A stretch of 64,000 nt of DNA from Gavia stellata (taxonomy: Eukaryota; Chordata; Aves; Gaviiformes; Gaviidae), in NCBI RefSeq assembly GCF_030936135.1, contig NC_082619.1, positions 8,063,208-8,127,207 on the forward strand. The letters run 5' to 3'. Shown here piece after piece: positions 37,501-48,084 of this stretch (position 1 is the stretch's first letter; the number at the start of each line of letters is the position of its first letter). The position numbers and the translations under genes were made by a program. A model generated the notes under the pieces. The model worked only from the letters and a program-made list of their open reading frames with translations, searched no databases and was not told the DNA's origin.

Positions 37501-40500
37501 ACGAGAAACCCCAGCTTTCGATGAGTGCTCACTTCACAGCGATTCCAGACAAAAACCTACTGCGAGCCCAAAGGCTTTGTAAAAAGCCACATTTTCACGC
37601 CTCCAGATGACTGCACCGACGAAGACCCTCGCGGTGGGGATCCAGGATATGCAAAAGCTCAGGCAACATCAGGACGGGCGTAAGGCACCGGACACAACTG
37701 ACGTCGAACGGCTGTTCTTCACCTGGCAGACAACCCGAGGACAGGGCAACCTGTGAATGACTACAGGCACAGGACAGCACGTGGATGGCAAGCGGACATC
37801 TCCCTTCCAGCCGGACCTTTCAACGAGACCTTACGGTACCGAAGAAGAGTCCGCCCTGACGTATTGCGTGTTGATCTAGAAACATCTAACAGGTCTATCA
37901 AGAACTGCTCTTGGAGCCATTGCACGGTGATAAATATAAGCCTTGTGCTCTTTTATTTGCTCTACGCTGTTTGATATGTACGTGACGTGTGGGTTTTTTC
38001 AAGCTTAAACATTCCATGGGCAAAGACATGTTCAAGCATCACTTCTTAAGGGAAAGGGGGAGAAGTCCTCCTCTGCAAGAAGCTCACAAACTGCTGGGAG
38101 GATGGGATCTTCCAGTAGTCACCAAAACACTTCCTCCGGCCCCAAAGCAGCCACAACCTGCGACCAGCTCCATCCAAAAGCATCGTCTGAAGCCAAACAG
38201 CTGGTTCTGGGCTGCTTTAATAACGAGACTTCTCCTCACTACCTGCTTAGCATTCCCCGAAGCATTAACAGCTGCAGAGTCCGTGTCCAAAATTGGGGTA
38301 GCTGTCCTCTACAGCCACTGCATAAACTCCCGCCACAACCCGAAACCATCGGAGTCTTGCGGACAAAGCCAAACCACCTCAAGTAACCTCTCCATCGTGC
38401 ATCAGCCTCTGGCAAAGCCCAAAGTTTTGCAGAAGAGCAATTTAAGCAATGAGCACCTTGAAAGCTGCTGAGAAAACGAGGGTCTCAAAGAGGTTTCGTG
38501 GTGCAGCAACGTCCCTCTCAAAAAATATTTTGATGCGTTCAAGGGAAATAAATCCCTGAGCAGCAAATACATGGAGTCACCAAGATGGCACGAGGGAAAT
38601 ACATTGAGAAACTAAAACTTCTATAGGAAGGGGGTTTGTTTTGACCACCTACTTCCAGGGACGAAAGCTGTTCTAATTAATTAACAGGGATTGAATGGTG
38701 AGTCTCTCACTTATTCCCCAGCATCCTCAATACTGTAGAACCCCTTATTTCACATAGTTTGCAAATCAAAGGCAGCCGGGGTGTTTACACCTCGAGGATC
38801 CCAGCCTGGCTGGGCTGGCACAGCTGTATTCAACGGATGAGAAGAGGAACAGAGAAACAAGCTGCCTCGTTGATCCCTAGCAATAACAAGACGTTACTTT
38901 TTTTAATTGATCGGCGTTTTAAGTGGCTGCACAGGCAGCCTAATGGGTCATGAAAGGGGAAAATAAAAGCCGGAGGGAGCTCGAAGCGTTTAATTCACCA
39001 TTCCAAGCTTCATTCATGTTTATAAACTGAAACCCCACAGCGATTTCCACCCCTCTGAATATCTCCTCTTCGTAAAAGCGGGACATGAGGAGCGGCTGCT
39101 CCCAAGCCGGACACCAAACCCAACCTTTCCCTTTTCCCCAGGGAATGATGCAACTGGAAAGATCCCTCTTCAAAACCTGCCGCCAAAGGAAATGCAGCCC
39201 CTCGGGCTGTTTAACGCAGCTCAATTATTAAAGAGGTTTCTGAGACCGCAGCACGCTCTGGTGCGAGCCAGGGGAAGATGTTGTACCCCATAAAGCAACT
39301 CCAAAGCAAAGGAGGGAGCCACGAGCGCAAGAGAGCAACCAGAGTCCGAGCCACCCCTCATTACTGGAGTAACTGGGAGCCCCCTTTTCCCATGGGGGCT
39401 TGAGGAAGCAGCTCGTGCTGGAGGAGACATGAAGGGAGTGAGTCAACCCACCCAGGGCCATGGTGCCCACCACCCTCCGGGCCGAAGGAGGCAACCCAGC
39501 AGATGCGGTGCCCCAAAAACCCAGGGGGAAAGGAAGCTGCTGGGGGCTGTCCATGCGATGGGACACGAATGGCTGGGACACTGTCTCCCCCCCAACTCAG
39601 GACCAAAGGATGCTGCCGCTGCAGCCCATCCATGCAGGGGGAAGTGAGTGGCTGAACCTGAAGGATGCAGTGCCCAGGTCAGAATGATGCTGCTGGAGGC
39701 TGCGGGTACGAGGGCTGAACCCACGGGACGTGGCGTCTAGCCTGTTCCAGGCCAGGAGATGTCAACTGGGTGCTGCGGGGAGCCAGGCAGCTGAGCCCAG
39801 GGGATGGGGTGCCCTACACCAAGGGGCAAAGGCTGGGCTGAGCCCAGGGGATGCCCACAGCCAGGGCAAAGGATGCTCCAGACAACTGCCTGTGTGGGGA
39901 GACCCTGATGGGGCGATTCCAGGGGATGCAGTACCCCCATATCCAGGACTAAAGGCTGGGCTGGGCCCAGGGGATGCCCACAGCCAGGATGCTCCAGAAA
40001 ACTGCCCGCATGGGGAGACCCTGATGTGGTGATTCCAGGGAACGGGGTTCCTCCCCACCCAGGGGCAAATGATGCTCCGCAAAACTGCCAACATGGAGAG
40101 ACACCCCAAAAGGCTGAGCCCAGGGGTCACGGTGCCCCCACACCCAGGGCGAAAGGATGGGCTGAGCCCAGGGGATGCCCACAGCCTGGGCCAAAGGATG
40201 CTCCGGAAACTGCCCGGACAGGGAGACCCTGAAGGATCGAGCTCCGGGGATGCAGTGCCCCCACACCCTGGGCCAAAGGACGGGCTCAGCCCTGCAGACA
40301 CAGTGACCCCACGCCCAGGGCCAAAGGATGCTCTGGAAAACGGCTCGCACGGGGACACCCTGAGGGGAAATCCCACGGCCGGGCTGCCCCCACCCCCAGG
40401 GCCAAAAGACGCCCCGGGAGACCACCCACCCGCAGGCAGGCCGAGCCCGGGGACAGCCGGACCGTCCCCCCGCCCTCCCCGGGGCCGAGCCGCCCGCCCC

Positions 40501-41010
40501 GCGCCGGGGTACCTTGATGCGCTCCCGGCACTGGGAGGGGGTGCGCTCGTAGCCCAGCTCGGCCAGGGCGCGGGAGACGCGCTCGTACATGGCGGGCCCG
40601 GGGGCCTTGCTGCCGAAGACGGTACCGGCGCCCTCCAGCTGCTGGTACCGCGCCTCCACCAGCCGCTCGTTGCCCCAGACGGCGATCAGCGCGTTGGTCT
40701 CCGCCGGCGTCCAGGACATCCCGCGGCAAGCGGCGGCAGCGGCGGCGGCGGCGGCGCCGCCCGGCGAGAAGGAGACGGAGGGGGAGGCCCCGCCGCGGCC
40801 CCCCGCCCCGCCGCCGCCCCCCAGCCCGGCCCCGCCGGCCGCCGGCCCCGGGCCGAGGGGGGAGGCGCCGCTGGGGGTGGAGGGGTCGGAGAGGCTGGGG
40901 TTGCCGTCGCTCAGCGCTCCCGGCGAGCCCGGCGACAGCACCTCCATCTTGGGGATCTTCAGCGGCGGCTCGGCGGCCGGGAGCTGCGAGGAGCCGCAGG
41001 ACGCCGCCAT
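18684..41010 (-). CDS. MSANTD2: Myb/SANT-like DNA-binding domain-containing protein 2 (4 coding exons)
   Basis: The joined - strand exons are 41010-40513, 27500-27242, 25590-25530 and 19536-18684. They keep phase throughout and give 556 residues (human about 559). The start is [21 protein letters not shown] Ser/Pro/Gly-rich region and a run of nine alanines (86-94) precede the Myb/SANT-like domain at about 98-185, which begins [20 protein letters not shown] and continues across the exon 1-2 junction as [19 protein letters not shown]. An acidic stretch ([12 protein letters not shown]) follows, then LKIKQE, which fits the SUMO consensus. The long C-terminal region of about 284 residues ends [14 protein letters not shown] and has no domain I can name. 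The trihelix-like domain suggests a nuclear DNA-binding role, but function is largely unknown. An in-frame ATG at 41115 was not preferred because the conserved protein starts at MAAS. It is divergent from ROBO3. Confidence 0.96.
19537..25529 (-). other. MSANTD2 intron 3
   Basis: A 6-kb intron of unique, AT-moderate DNA with only short homopolymers, such as the G run at 24009-24019. I see no exon, transposon or tandem array in it. Confidence 0.7.
25530..25590 (-). CDS. MSANTD2: MSANTD2 coding exon 3 (61 nt)
   Basis: The acceptor TACCTTTCAG precedes 25590 and the donor GTAAGTAA follows 25530. It encodes [24 protein letters not shown] matches the SUMO attachment consensus. It is too short to show as an open frame by itself and was found from phase and homology to the human protein. 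Confidence 0.93.
25591..27241 (-). other. MSANTD2 intron 2
   Basis: A 1.65-kb unique intron with a few poly-A and poly-T tracts. No other exon is recognised. Confidence 0.7.
27242..27500 (-). CDS. MSANTD2: MSANTD2 coding exon 2
   Basis: The acceptor CTGTCTTAG precedes 27500 and the donor GTAAGA follows 27242. It encodes [13 protein letters not shown] through [18 protein letters not shown] to QEL, about residues 167-252. Confidence 0.95.
28139..28183 (-). CDS. MSANTD2: Candidate in-frame microexon of MSANTD2 (42 or 45 nt)
   Basis: On the - strand TTTAAATTTCAG, then 45 bases, then a strong donor GTAAGTAA. A tandem CAGCAG acceptor allows either 45 or 42 bases. Exons 1 and 2 join in phase 0 and both forms are multiples of three without a stop. 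Inclusion would insert [15 protein letters not shown], or the same without Q, after CRERIK in the Myb/SANT-like domain. I do not recall it from the reference isoform, so it is a prediction. The alternative is a chance splice-site pair. Confidence 0.45.
33825..33987 (+). mobile_element. CR1 LINE, truncated 3' end
   Basis: The segment reads ACTGCCCAGGGAAGTGGTGG, then CACCATCCCTGGAGGTATTC, TCTTTTCCAACCTTAGTGAT and a terminal ATTCTGTG. This is the characteristic 3' end of a sense-oriented avian CR1 retrotransposon. Only the untranslated 3' portion is present, as is usual for 5'-truncated CR1 copies, so it has no coding capacity. The left border is approximate. Confidence 0.88.
39750..40430. repeat. 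Degenerate repeat near MSANTD2 exon 1
   Basis: Diverged copies of AGCCCAGGGGATGCCCACAG followed by CCAAAGGATGCTCCGGAAAACTGCC recur with a period near 60-100 bases. Looser relatives extend left to about 39440. Confidence 0.8.
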
Positions 41011-41120
41011 ATTGGAGATGCCGGACCGAGCGGGCGGAAGTGACGCTGGGCGCCCCGGCGGGTGGGACTTCCGGCAGCCCTCAGGCGGGGGGCGGTGGCG
41101 GTGGGGGGGGGGCACGTGCC
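40430..41120. promoter_or_regulatory. CpG-rich island over MSANTD2 exon 1 and its upstream side
   Basis: Very GC-rich sequence with dense CpG covers exon 1 and about 100 bases upstream, as expected for the promoter of a broadly expressed gene. No TATA box is seen. Confidence 0.6.
40513..41010 (-). CDS. MSANTD2: MSANTD2 coding exon 1
   Basis: 166 codons from ATG at 41010 to AAG, with donor GTACCC after 40513 (phase 0). It is CpG-rich and encodes the low-complexity N-terminus and most of the Myb/SANT-like domain. Confidence 0.95.
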
Positions 41121-41500
41121 GCCGCCGACGAGGGCGTGGTCAAGGAGGGGGCGTGGCCACGGCAGGGGAGGGCGGGGCTGGCCGAGGAGGGGGCGTGGCT
41201 CGCTGTGAAGGGGGCGTGTCCGGGCTGGCGGGGCGGGGCGTGCCGCCGGGGGCGTGGCCGCGTGAGGGGCGTGGGAGCCTCCAAGGGGGAGTGGTCATAA
41301 GAAAATGGGCGTGGCCAAGGAGGAAGCGGGGAGGAGCTGTCTGGATGGGCGGGGCTTGGCAGAAGGAGGCGTGGCCAGGGCTAGGGACACGGAGTGGGGT
41401 CAGGGCTTGGCTCATAGGGTAAGGGCACGGGCAGTGGGCGTGGCTCCTGGAATGGGCGTGGCTCCGGGAGTGGGCGTGGCTCCGGAGTGGGCGTGGCACA
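41120..41500. promoter_or_regulatory. GGGCGTGGC box array upstream of MSANTD2
   Basis: About eleven GGCGTGG words, most as GGGCGTGGC, are spread over 380 bases starting about 120 bases upstream of the MSANTD2 start codon. They match Sp/KLF binding sites, and from 41430 on they form a short tandem repeat (GGGCGTGGCTCCGGAGT). Confidence 0.6.
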
Positions 41501-41509
41501 GGCACCTCA

Positions 41510-43215
41510 AACCCCGGGGCTGAGCACCCCAAACCTCAGGCTGAGCACCCCAAATCCTGGGGATCAGCACCCCAAACCTCAGGGCTGAGCACCCCAACCC
41601 CGGGGCTGAGCACCCCAAACCCCTGGACTGAGCATGCCCAACCCTGGGGATGAGCACCCCAAACCCCACGCTGAGCACCCCAAATCCTGGGGCTGAGCAC
41701 CCCAAACCTCAGGGCTGAGCACCCAAAACCCCGGGGCTGAGCACCCCCAAACCCTGGGCATGAGCACCCCAACCTTGGGGATGAGCACCCCAAACTTCAG
41801 GGCTGAGCACCCCAACCCTGGACTGAGCACCCCCAACCCTGGGCATGAGCACCCCAAAACCCCCGGGCTGAGCATCCCAAACCCCGGGTCTGAGCACCCC
41901 AAATCCTGGGGATGAGCACCCCAAACCTCAGGGCTGGGCACCCCCATCCCCGGGGCTGAGCACCCCAAAACCCGGGGCTGAGCACCCCAAACCTCGGGCT
42001 GAGTACCCCAAACCGTGGGGCTGAGCACCCCAAAACCCGGGGATGAGCACCCCAAACCTCAGGGCTGAGCACCCCCAACCCTGGGCATGAGCACCCCAAA
42101 ACCCGGGGCTGAGCACCTCAAATCCCGGGGCTGAGCACCCCAAAACCCCTGGGCTGAGCACCCCAAACCTCAGGGCTGAGCACCCCAAAACCCCGGGGCT
42201 GAGCACCCCAACCCCGGGCTGAGCACCCCAAAACCCGGGGCTAAGCATCCCCAAACCTCAGGGCTGAGCACCCCCAACCCTGGGCATGAGCACCCCAAAA
42301 CCCGGGGCTGAGCACCCCAAACCTCAGGGCTGAGCACCCCAAAACCCCGGGGCTGAGCACCCCAACCCCGGGCTGAGCACCCCAAAACCCGGGGCTAAGC
42401 ATCCCCAAACCTCAGGGCTGAGCACCCCCAACACTGGGCATGAGCACCCCAAACCCCGGGGCTGAGCACCCCAACCCCGGGCTGAGCACCCCAAAACCCG
42501 GGGCTAAGCATCCCCAAACCTCAGGGCTGAGCACCCCCATCCCCGGGACTGAGCACCCCAAAACCCGGGGCTGAGCATCTCAAATCCCGGGGCTGAGCAC
42601 CCCAAAACCCCTGGGCTGAGCACCCCAAACCTCAGGGCTGAGCACCCCAAAACCCCGGGGCTGAGCACCCCCAACCCTGGGCATGAGCACCCCAAACCCC
42701 GGGGCTGAGCACCCCAAACCTCAGGGCTGGGCACCCCCATCCGCGGGGCTGAGCACCCCAAAACCCGGGGCTAAGCATCCCCAAACCTTAGGGCTGAGCA
42801 CCCCAAACCTCGGGCTGAGCACCCCAAACCATGGGGATGAGCACCCCAACCTTGGGGATGAGCACCCCAAAACCCGGGGCTGAGCACCCCAAACCCCGGG
42901 GCTGAGCACCCCCAAACCTCAGGGCTGAGCACCCCAAACCCTGGGGATGAGCACCCCAAACCCCGGGGCTGAGCACCCCCAAACCTCAGGGCTGAGCACC
43001 CCAAACCCTGGGGATGAGCACCCCAAAACCCGGGGCCGAGCATCCCAACCCCACGCTGAGCACCCCAAACCCCGGGGCTGAGCACCCCCATTTATTGGTG
43101 CTGAGCACCCCAAACCCCGGACCTGAGCACCCCCCATTTTTCAGCCTGACCACCCCCCCACATTGACGCTGAGCACCCCCAAACCCCAGCCTGCGCATCC
43201 CCCGTGTACTGAGCC
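41510..43215. repeat. Minisatellite GGGGCTGAGCACCCCAAACC
   Basis: About 75 copies of a 20-25-bp unit GGGGCTGAGCACCCCAAACCC with variants GGGATGAGCACC and CTCAGGGCTGAGCACC. GGGGCTGAGCACCCC has inverted ends, so each unit can fold back. Confidence 0.95.
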
Positions 43216-43855
43216 TGACCCCCCCCCCCACCGGACCCTCCCCCCCTTTTTGGGGTCACCGGGGACCCCCCCCTTTCCCTCCACCCCACCGGCCGCAGGC
43301 GAAGGGGCCCCCCCATTTCTTCCCCCCCCCCAACAAAGGGGCCCCCCAAGTGTGGGCCGCGCCCCTCTCCCCCCGGGGGTCCCAATTAACGGGGTTGGGA
43401 CCAGAGGGGGCCCTTGATTAATGAGCTGGGGGGGGGCCGGGGGGGGGCACCCCAGCTGCGCCCCAAACTCTCCCTTAAGCCAAGACTAATGAAAAGCTGA
43501 GATTTCCCCCCGAGGACCCCCCCCAAAAAAAAAACCCTCCCGCCCTATAGGAGGGGGATGGTTTTGGGGGGGTCCTGGGGGGGGGGGGGCGTTAATTAAA
43601 CGCTTTAATTAGGGCCGTGTTGGTTAAACAATTGGGGGGGGGGGCGGTTTGGGGGGGCCACCAGCCCCAGCACATCTGGCAGCAGCAATCAGGGGCCGTT
43701 AATTATCCCCGGCTAATTACGGGATTAGGGGCTGGCGGCGGGTGACAAAGAGGGGGGGACATAAGGACATTACCCCCCCCCCCCCCCATTCACCAGACTC
43801 GAGGGGGGGGGGCTCAGGGTCTTTGTCACCTCCTGCCTGTCCCCAAGTGCCAGCC
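43216..43855. other. Spacer with homeodomain-type motif cluster
   Basis: A poly-C/G-rich spacer between two minisatellites. An AT-rich part at 43591-43730 holds GTTAATTAAA, TTTAATTAGG, GTTAATTATC and GGCTAATTACGGGATTAG. It has the look of a conserved non-coding element, but conservation was not tested. Confidence 0.4.
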
Positions 43856-43859
43856 CTTG

Positions 43860-45600
43860 GGGGTGACCCCAAAAGAGAGGTACCCCGCTGCTGCCGTGTC
43901 CCCGAAGCGAGGTACCCGCTGCCACCCCTGTGGCGTGTCCCCAAAGGGGTGTCCCTGCTGCTGGAGTGTCCCCAAAGGGATGCGCCCGCTGCCGCTGCGG
44001 TGGCGTGTCCCCAAAGGGGTGTCCCTGCTGCTGGAGTGTCCCCAAAGGGATGCGCCCGCTGCCGCTGCGGTGGCGTGTCCCCAAAGGGGTGTCCCTGCTG
44101 CTGGAGTGTCCCCAAAGGGATGTCCCCACTGCCAGCCCTGCCCTGTGTCCCCAAAGCAGGGTCCCTAAAGGGATGCACCCACTGCCACCGTGTCCCCAAA
44201 GGGGTGTCCCTGCTGCTGGAGTGTCCCCAAAGGGATGTCCCCACTGCCAGCCCTGCCCTATGTCCCCAAAGCAGGGTCCCCAAAGGGATGCGCCCATTGC
44301 CACCGTGTCCCCAAAGGGATGTGTCTGCTGCTGGAGTGTCCCCAAAGGGATGTCCCCACTGCCAGTCCTGCCCTGTGTCCCCAAAGCAGGGTCCCCAAAG
44401 GGATGCACCCACTGCCACCATGTCCCCAAAGGGATGTGTCTGCTGCTGGAGTGTCCCCAAAAGGATGTCCCCACTGCCAGCCCTGCCCTATGTCCCCAAA
44501 GCAGGGTCCCCAAAGGGATGCGCTTGCTGCCATCATGTCCCCAAAGAGATGTCCCCACTGCCACCGTGTCCCCAAAGGGATGTCCCTGATGCTGGCATGT
44601 CCCCAAAGGGCTGTGCCTGGCTGCCACCATGTCCCCAAAAGGGGTGTCCCTGCTGCTGGAGTGTCCCCAAAGGGATGTCCCCACTGCCAGCCCTGCCCTG
44701 TGTCCCCAAAGCAGGGTCCCCAAAGGGATGCGCCCCTTGCCACCATGTCCCCAAAGGGATGTCCCTGATGCTGGCATGTCCCCAAAGGGCTGTGCCTGCT
44801 GCCACCCTGTCCCTAAAAGGGGTGTCCCTACTGCCACCATGTCCCCAAAGGGATGTATGCATTGCCACCGTGTCCCCAAAGGGATGCCCCTGCTACTGGA
44901 GTGTCCCCAAAGGGATGTGCCTGCTGCTGGAGTGTCCCCAAAGGGATGTCCCCACTGCCACCATGTCCCCAAGGGGATGGGTGTACCTGCCGCTGGTGTG
45001 TCCCCAAAGGCGTGCACCCACTGCCACCCCTGTGGCATGTCCCCAAAGGGATGTGCCCACTGCCACCATGTCCCCAAGGGGATGGGTGTACCTGCTGCTG
45101 GTGTGTCCCCAAAGGGGTGCACCCACTGCCACCCCTGTGGCATGTCCCCAAAGGGATGTGCCCACTGCCAGCCCCGTGGCATGTCCCTCAAGGGATGTCC
45201 CCACTGCTGGTGTGTCCCCAAAGGGATGTCTCCACTGCCACTCCTGCAGCATGTCCCAAAGAGGTGTCCCTGCTGTTGGAGTGTCCCCAAAGAGATGTCC
45301 CTGCTGCCACCACACCCCCAAAGGGATGTGCCCACTGCCACCCCTGCAGCATGTCCCCACAGGCGTGTCCCCACTTCCACCCCTCCGGAGTGTCCCCAAA
45401 GGGATGTCCCCACCGCCAGCCCGACCTCATGTCCCCAAAGGGCTGCACCCGCCGCCAGCCTCGCCACGCGTCCCCAAAGCAGGCCCCCAAAGGGATGGCC
45501 CCGCTGCTGCTGTGTCCCCAAAGGGACGCACCCGCCGCCCGTGTCCCCAAAGGGGACGCACCCGCTGCCAGCCCTGCCAGCTGTCCCCACGGCCGGCCAC
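43860..45600. repeat. Minisatellite GTGTCCCCAAAGGGATGTCC
   Basis: About 1.7 kb of units built from TGTCCCCAAAGGGATG and CTGCCACC or CTGCTGGA words, with periods of 27-45 bases. Reading frames stay open in several phases on both strands, giving false frames of over 600 codons. Confidence 0.95.
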
Positions 45601-45639
45601 CCGCGTCCCCGAGTCCTGGGGGGCCACCAGCCCCTTTCC

Positions 45640-45900
45640 CCCCGTCCCCGTATGGACCCCCCCTGCCCGGGAGCTCATCAGGCCCCAATTAGGGGGGCTC
45701 ACGGTAAGGCGGGGGAGGAATGCAAATGAGGTTAACGGTTAATTAGGGATTGAAAAATTCATTATTCCTCTAGAGCAGCTGATTGCGATGCAGCCCCGCG
45801 TCCCCATTAGGGCCGTTTGACCGCTTGCTAATGACACGGCGGCGGGGGGCTGGGGGGTCCCCCCCCGCCTCGATCCGCCGAACGCCTCCGAGGGTCATTC
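45640..45900. promoter_or_regulatory. Putative regulatory island with octamer and homeodomain motifs
   Basis: The unique island between two minisatellites carries CCAATTAGGG, an exact POU octamer ATGCAAAT (45720-45727), GTTAACGGTTAATTAGGG (45731-45748), CATTATTC and GCTAATGACA. It lies 9.6 kb upstream of ROBO3. Regulatory function is inferred only from motif density. Confidence 0.35.
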
Positions 45901-45929
45901 CTGTAGAGAGTTGTGCCCGTTCTCAGCCT

Positions 45930-46995
45930 CGCTGCAGCGGGGTTCAGCGTCGAGCAGTGAGGTGTGGCTGTTCTCAGTGGGGGCTCATCCATGCAATGAG
46001 TTGTGGTTGTTCTCAGCCAGGATCACCCTGTGCAATGAGTTGTGGCTGTTCTCAGCTGGGGCTCACTCGTGCAATGAATTGTGGCTGTTCTCAGCTGGGA
46101 TCACCTTGTGCAATGAGTTGTGGCTGTTCTCAGCCGGGGCTCACCCATGCAATGAATTGTGGCTGTTCTCAGCTGGGATCACCTTGTGCAATGAGTTGTG
46201 GCTGTTCTCAGCCGGGGCTCACCCATGCAATGAATTGTGGCTGTTCTCAGCCAGGATCACCCAGGCAATGAATTGTGGTTGTTCTCAGCCAGGATCACCC
46301 TGTGCAATGAATCGCAGCTGTTCTCAGCCGGGGCTCAACCATGCAATGAATTGTGGCTGTTCTCAGCCGGGATCACCTTGTGCAATGAGTTGCGGCTGTT
46401 ATCAGGCAGGGCTCACCCATGCAATGAATTGTGGCTGTTCTCAGCCGGAATCTCCCTGTGCCACGAGTTGTGTCTGTTTTCAGACAGGGCTCACACATGC
46501 AATCAATTGTGGCTGTTCTCAGCCGGGATGACCCGGTGCAACGAGTTGTGGCTGTTCTCAGGCAGGGCTCACACATGCAATGAATTGTGGCTGTTCTCAG
46601 CTGGGATCACCCTGTGCAATGAGTTGTGGCTGTTTTCAGCCGGGGCTCACCCATGCAATGAATTGTGGCTGTTCTCAGCCAGGATCACACTGTGCAACGA
46701 GTTGTGACTGTTTTCAGACAGGGCTCACCCGTGCAATGAATTGTGGCTGTTCTCAGCTGGGCTCACCCATGCAATGAGTTGCTACTGTTCTCAGCTGGGA
46801 TCACCCTGTGCAACGAGTTGTGGTTGTTCTCAGCCAGGCCTCACCCATGCAATGAATCGTGGCTGTTCTCAGCCAGGATCACCTGTGCAATGAGTTGCAG
46901 CTGTTCTCAGCTGAAAGCTCCCTGTGCAATGAGTTGTGCCTGTTCTCAGCCCGGGCTCACCCATGCAATGACTTGTGGCCGTCCTCAGCTCCCTG
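45930..46995. repeat. Minisatellite, about 39-bp unit GCAATGAATTGTGGCTGTTC
   Basis: About 27 copies of a 37-40-bp unit: GCAATGAATTGTGGCTGTTC then TCAGCCGGGGCTCACCCAT. Alternating GAATTG and GAGTTG variants suggest a two-unit higher order. As 39 is a multiple of 3, single frames encode Cys-rich repeats, which I treat as spurious. Confidence 0.95.
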
Positions 46996-46999
46996 AGGA

Positions 47000-48080
47000 C
47001 GTGCAGACGGCAGGACAAGCAGCTCGGGGCAGCGGTGGGGAAACACCCCCCGGCTCCCCAACACTCCCCCGCCACCTCGCTCGAGCCGACCTTCCAATTT
47101 TATAAAGATAATTAACAATTAGTCAAAAAGCCAAGCGGACAAGTCAGTAGATATAGAGCAGCGTTTACTGCAATTTACTGACCCGTTCATAATCAACCTC
47201 CCGCCTCCAAAACACACCACCAAAAAGCACTATAAACTTATTAACGGCGACGGTGCCTAATTAAAGCCAAAGCTCTAACGAGTTTTGCAGCCGCGGGCAG
47301 GAAACCGCCGTGACCCATGGAAGGCGAGAAAAGATGCTCGGTGCGATATTGAGGAGGATGCGGGGATGCGGAGCGAGGCAGCGCCCTGCTGCCACGCCCT
47401 GGTACCCATCAGCTTCCTTCGGGGCTGCATCCCGCATCCAGCTGCCCTGCCTCCTGCACAAAGGGGACCCAGGCGGGCTAATTCGGTGTGGGGAATATCG
47501 TCACGCCTCCGTCTTTGTCTCCCTTTCAAAGCCAATATCCCGGCCCCAGATGGGTTAATACATAATGCAGACAAGCAAGTAATTGCTTGCCTTTGTAGGG
47601 CCGTCAGCGCTGGGTCCCCGGCCCTCTGATCCCCCATTAGCGGCCATGCAAACAAGCCTTCCACCCAATTAAGCCCAGCTTTGATAGAGCCTTTCCCAAT
47701 GATGTGCTGGTCCCAAACTGGCGATTCGCACATGAGCCACTACCTGTTAAACCCGGAGTCGGCTTCCTTCGGGGACGAGCATCCCTCGCCTCTTGCCGTG
47801 ACCCAGCTGCCAAGCTCTGCCCGGCTTCCCCCGGCCCTGAAGGGAGGCTTGGCTGATAAATGATCTCCGCAAACTCTATATTAAAGAGGTGGAAATGGGA
47901 TGTTAATATACCCCGAGTCGCTCGTCTCGAGAACACATGGGCTCCGGCTTCCCAAAGACGGCGGTAATGAGGCGGGCTGGGATGCCCGGCGAGGAGACCT
48001 CGACCCACCGGCCTCCTGCGGCTGCCAGGCGTGGAGGAACGACAGCCTGACACCAGCCTCCCAGGCGTCCCCACGCCGTC
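47000..48080. promoter_or_regulatory. Unique island upstream of ROBO3, possible conserved elements
   Basis: About 1.1 kb of single-copy DNA. Parts with an enhancer-like look are 47095-47270 (GATAATTAACAATTAG, CCTAATTAAAG) and 47500-47720 (the inverted repeat AAGCAAGTAATTGCTT at 47573-47588, then ACCCAATTAAGC and CTTTGATAG). There is no coding exon that I recognise. Confidence 0.35.
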
Positions 48081-48084
48081 CCAC

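Larger units (their letters stand above)
27501..40512 (-). other. MSANTD2 intron 1
   Basis: A 13-kb intron between the phase-0 ends of exons 1 and 2. It is mostly unique sequence. It holds a candidate microexon at 28139-28183, a CR1 tail near 33.9 kb, and a degenerate repeat close to exon 1 (39.75-40.43 kb). I see no other element. Confidence 0.7.

Noticed and set aside
34116-38471. Isolated frames of 60-160 codons in MSANTD2 intron 1
   Set aside because: They have no repeat, but also no family resemblance and no splice-site pairing that keeps phase with MSANTD2. Their length is as expected for random sequence of this composition.
41011-41115. Upstream in-frame ATG of MSANTD2 at 41115
   Set aside because: It would add 35 residues with no counterpart in the family. 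The MAASCGSS start matches the known N-terminus, and the extra segment is ordinary GC-rich 5' UTR.
43742-45742. 666-codon + frame and 606-codon - frame over the same DNA
   Set aside because: Both arise from the GTGTCCCCAAAGGG minisatellite. Open frames on both strands with the same repeat are a composition effect.
45783-46707. Cys-rich repeats (MNCGCSQPG and ELWLFSA types)
   Set aside because: The 39-bp unit is a multiple of three and keeps the frame open. The residues merely follow the DNA repeat; there is no signal peptide, splice context or known family.
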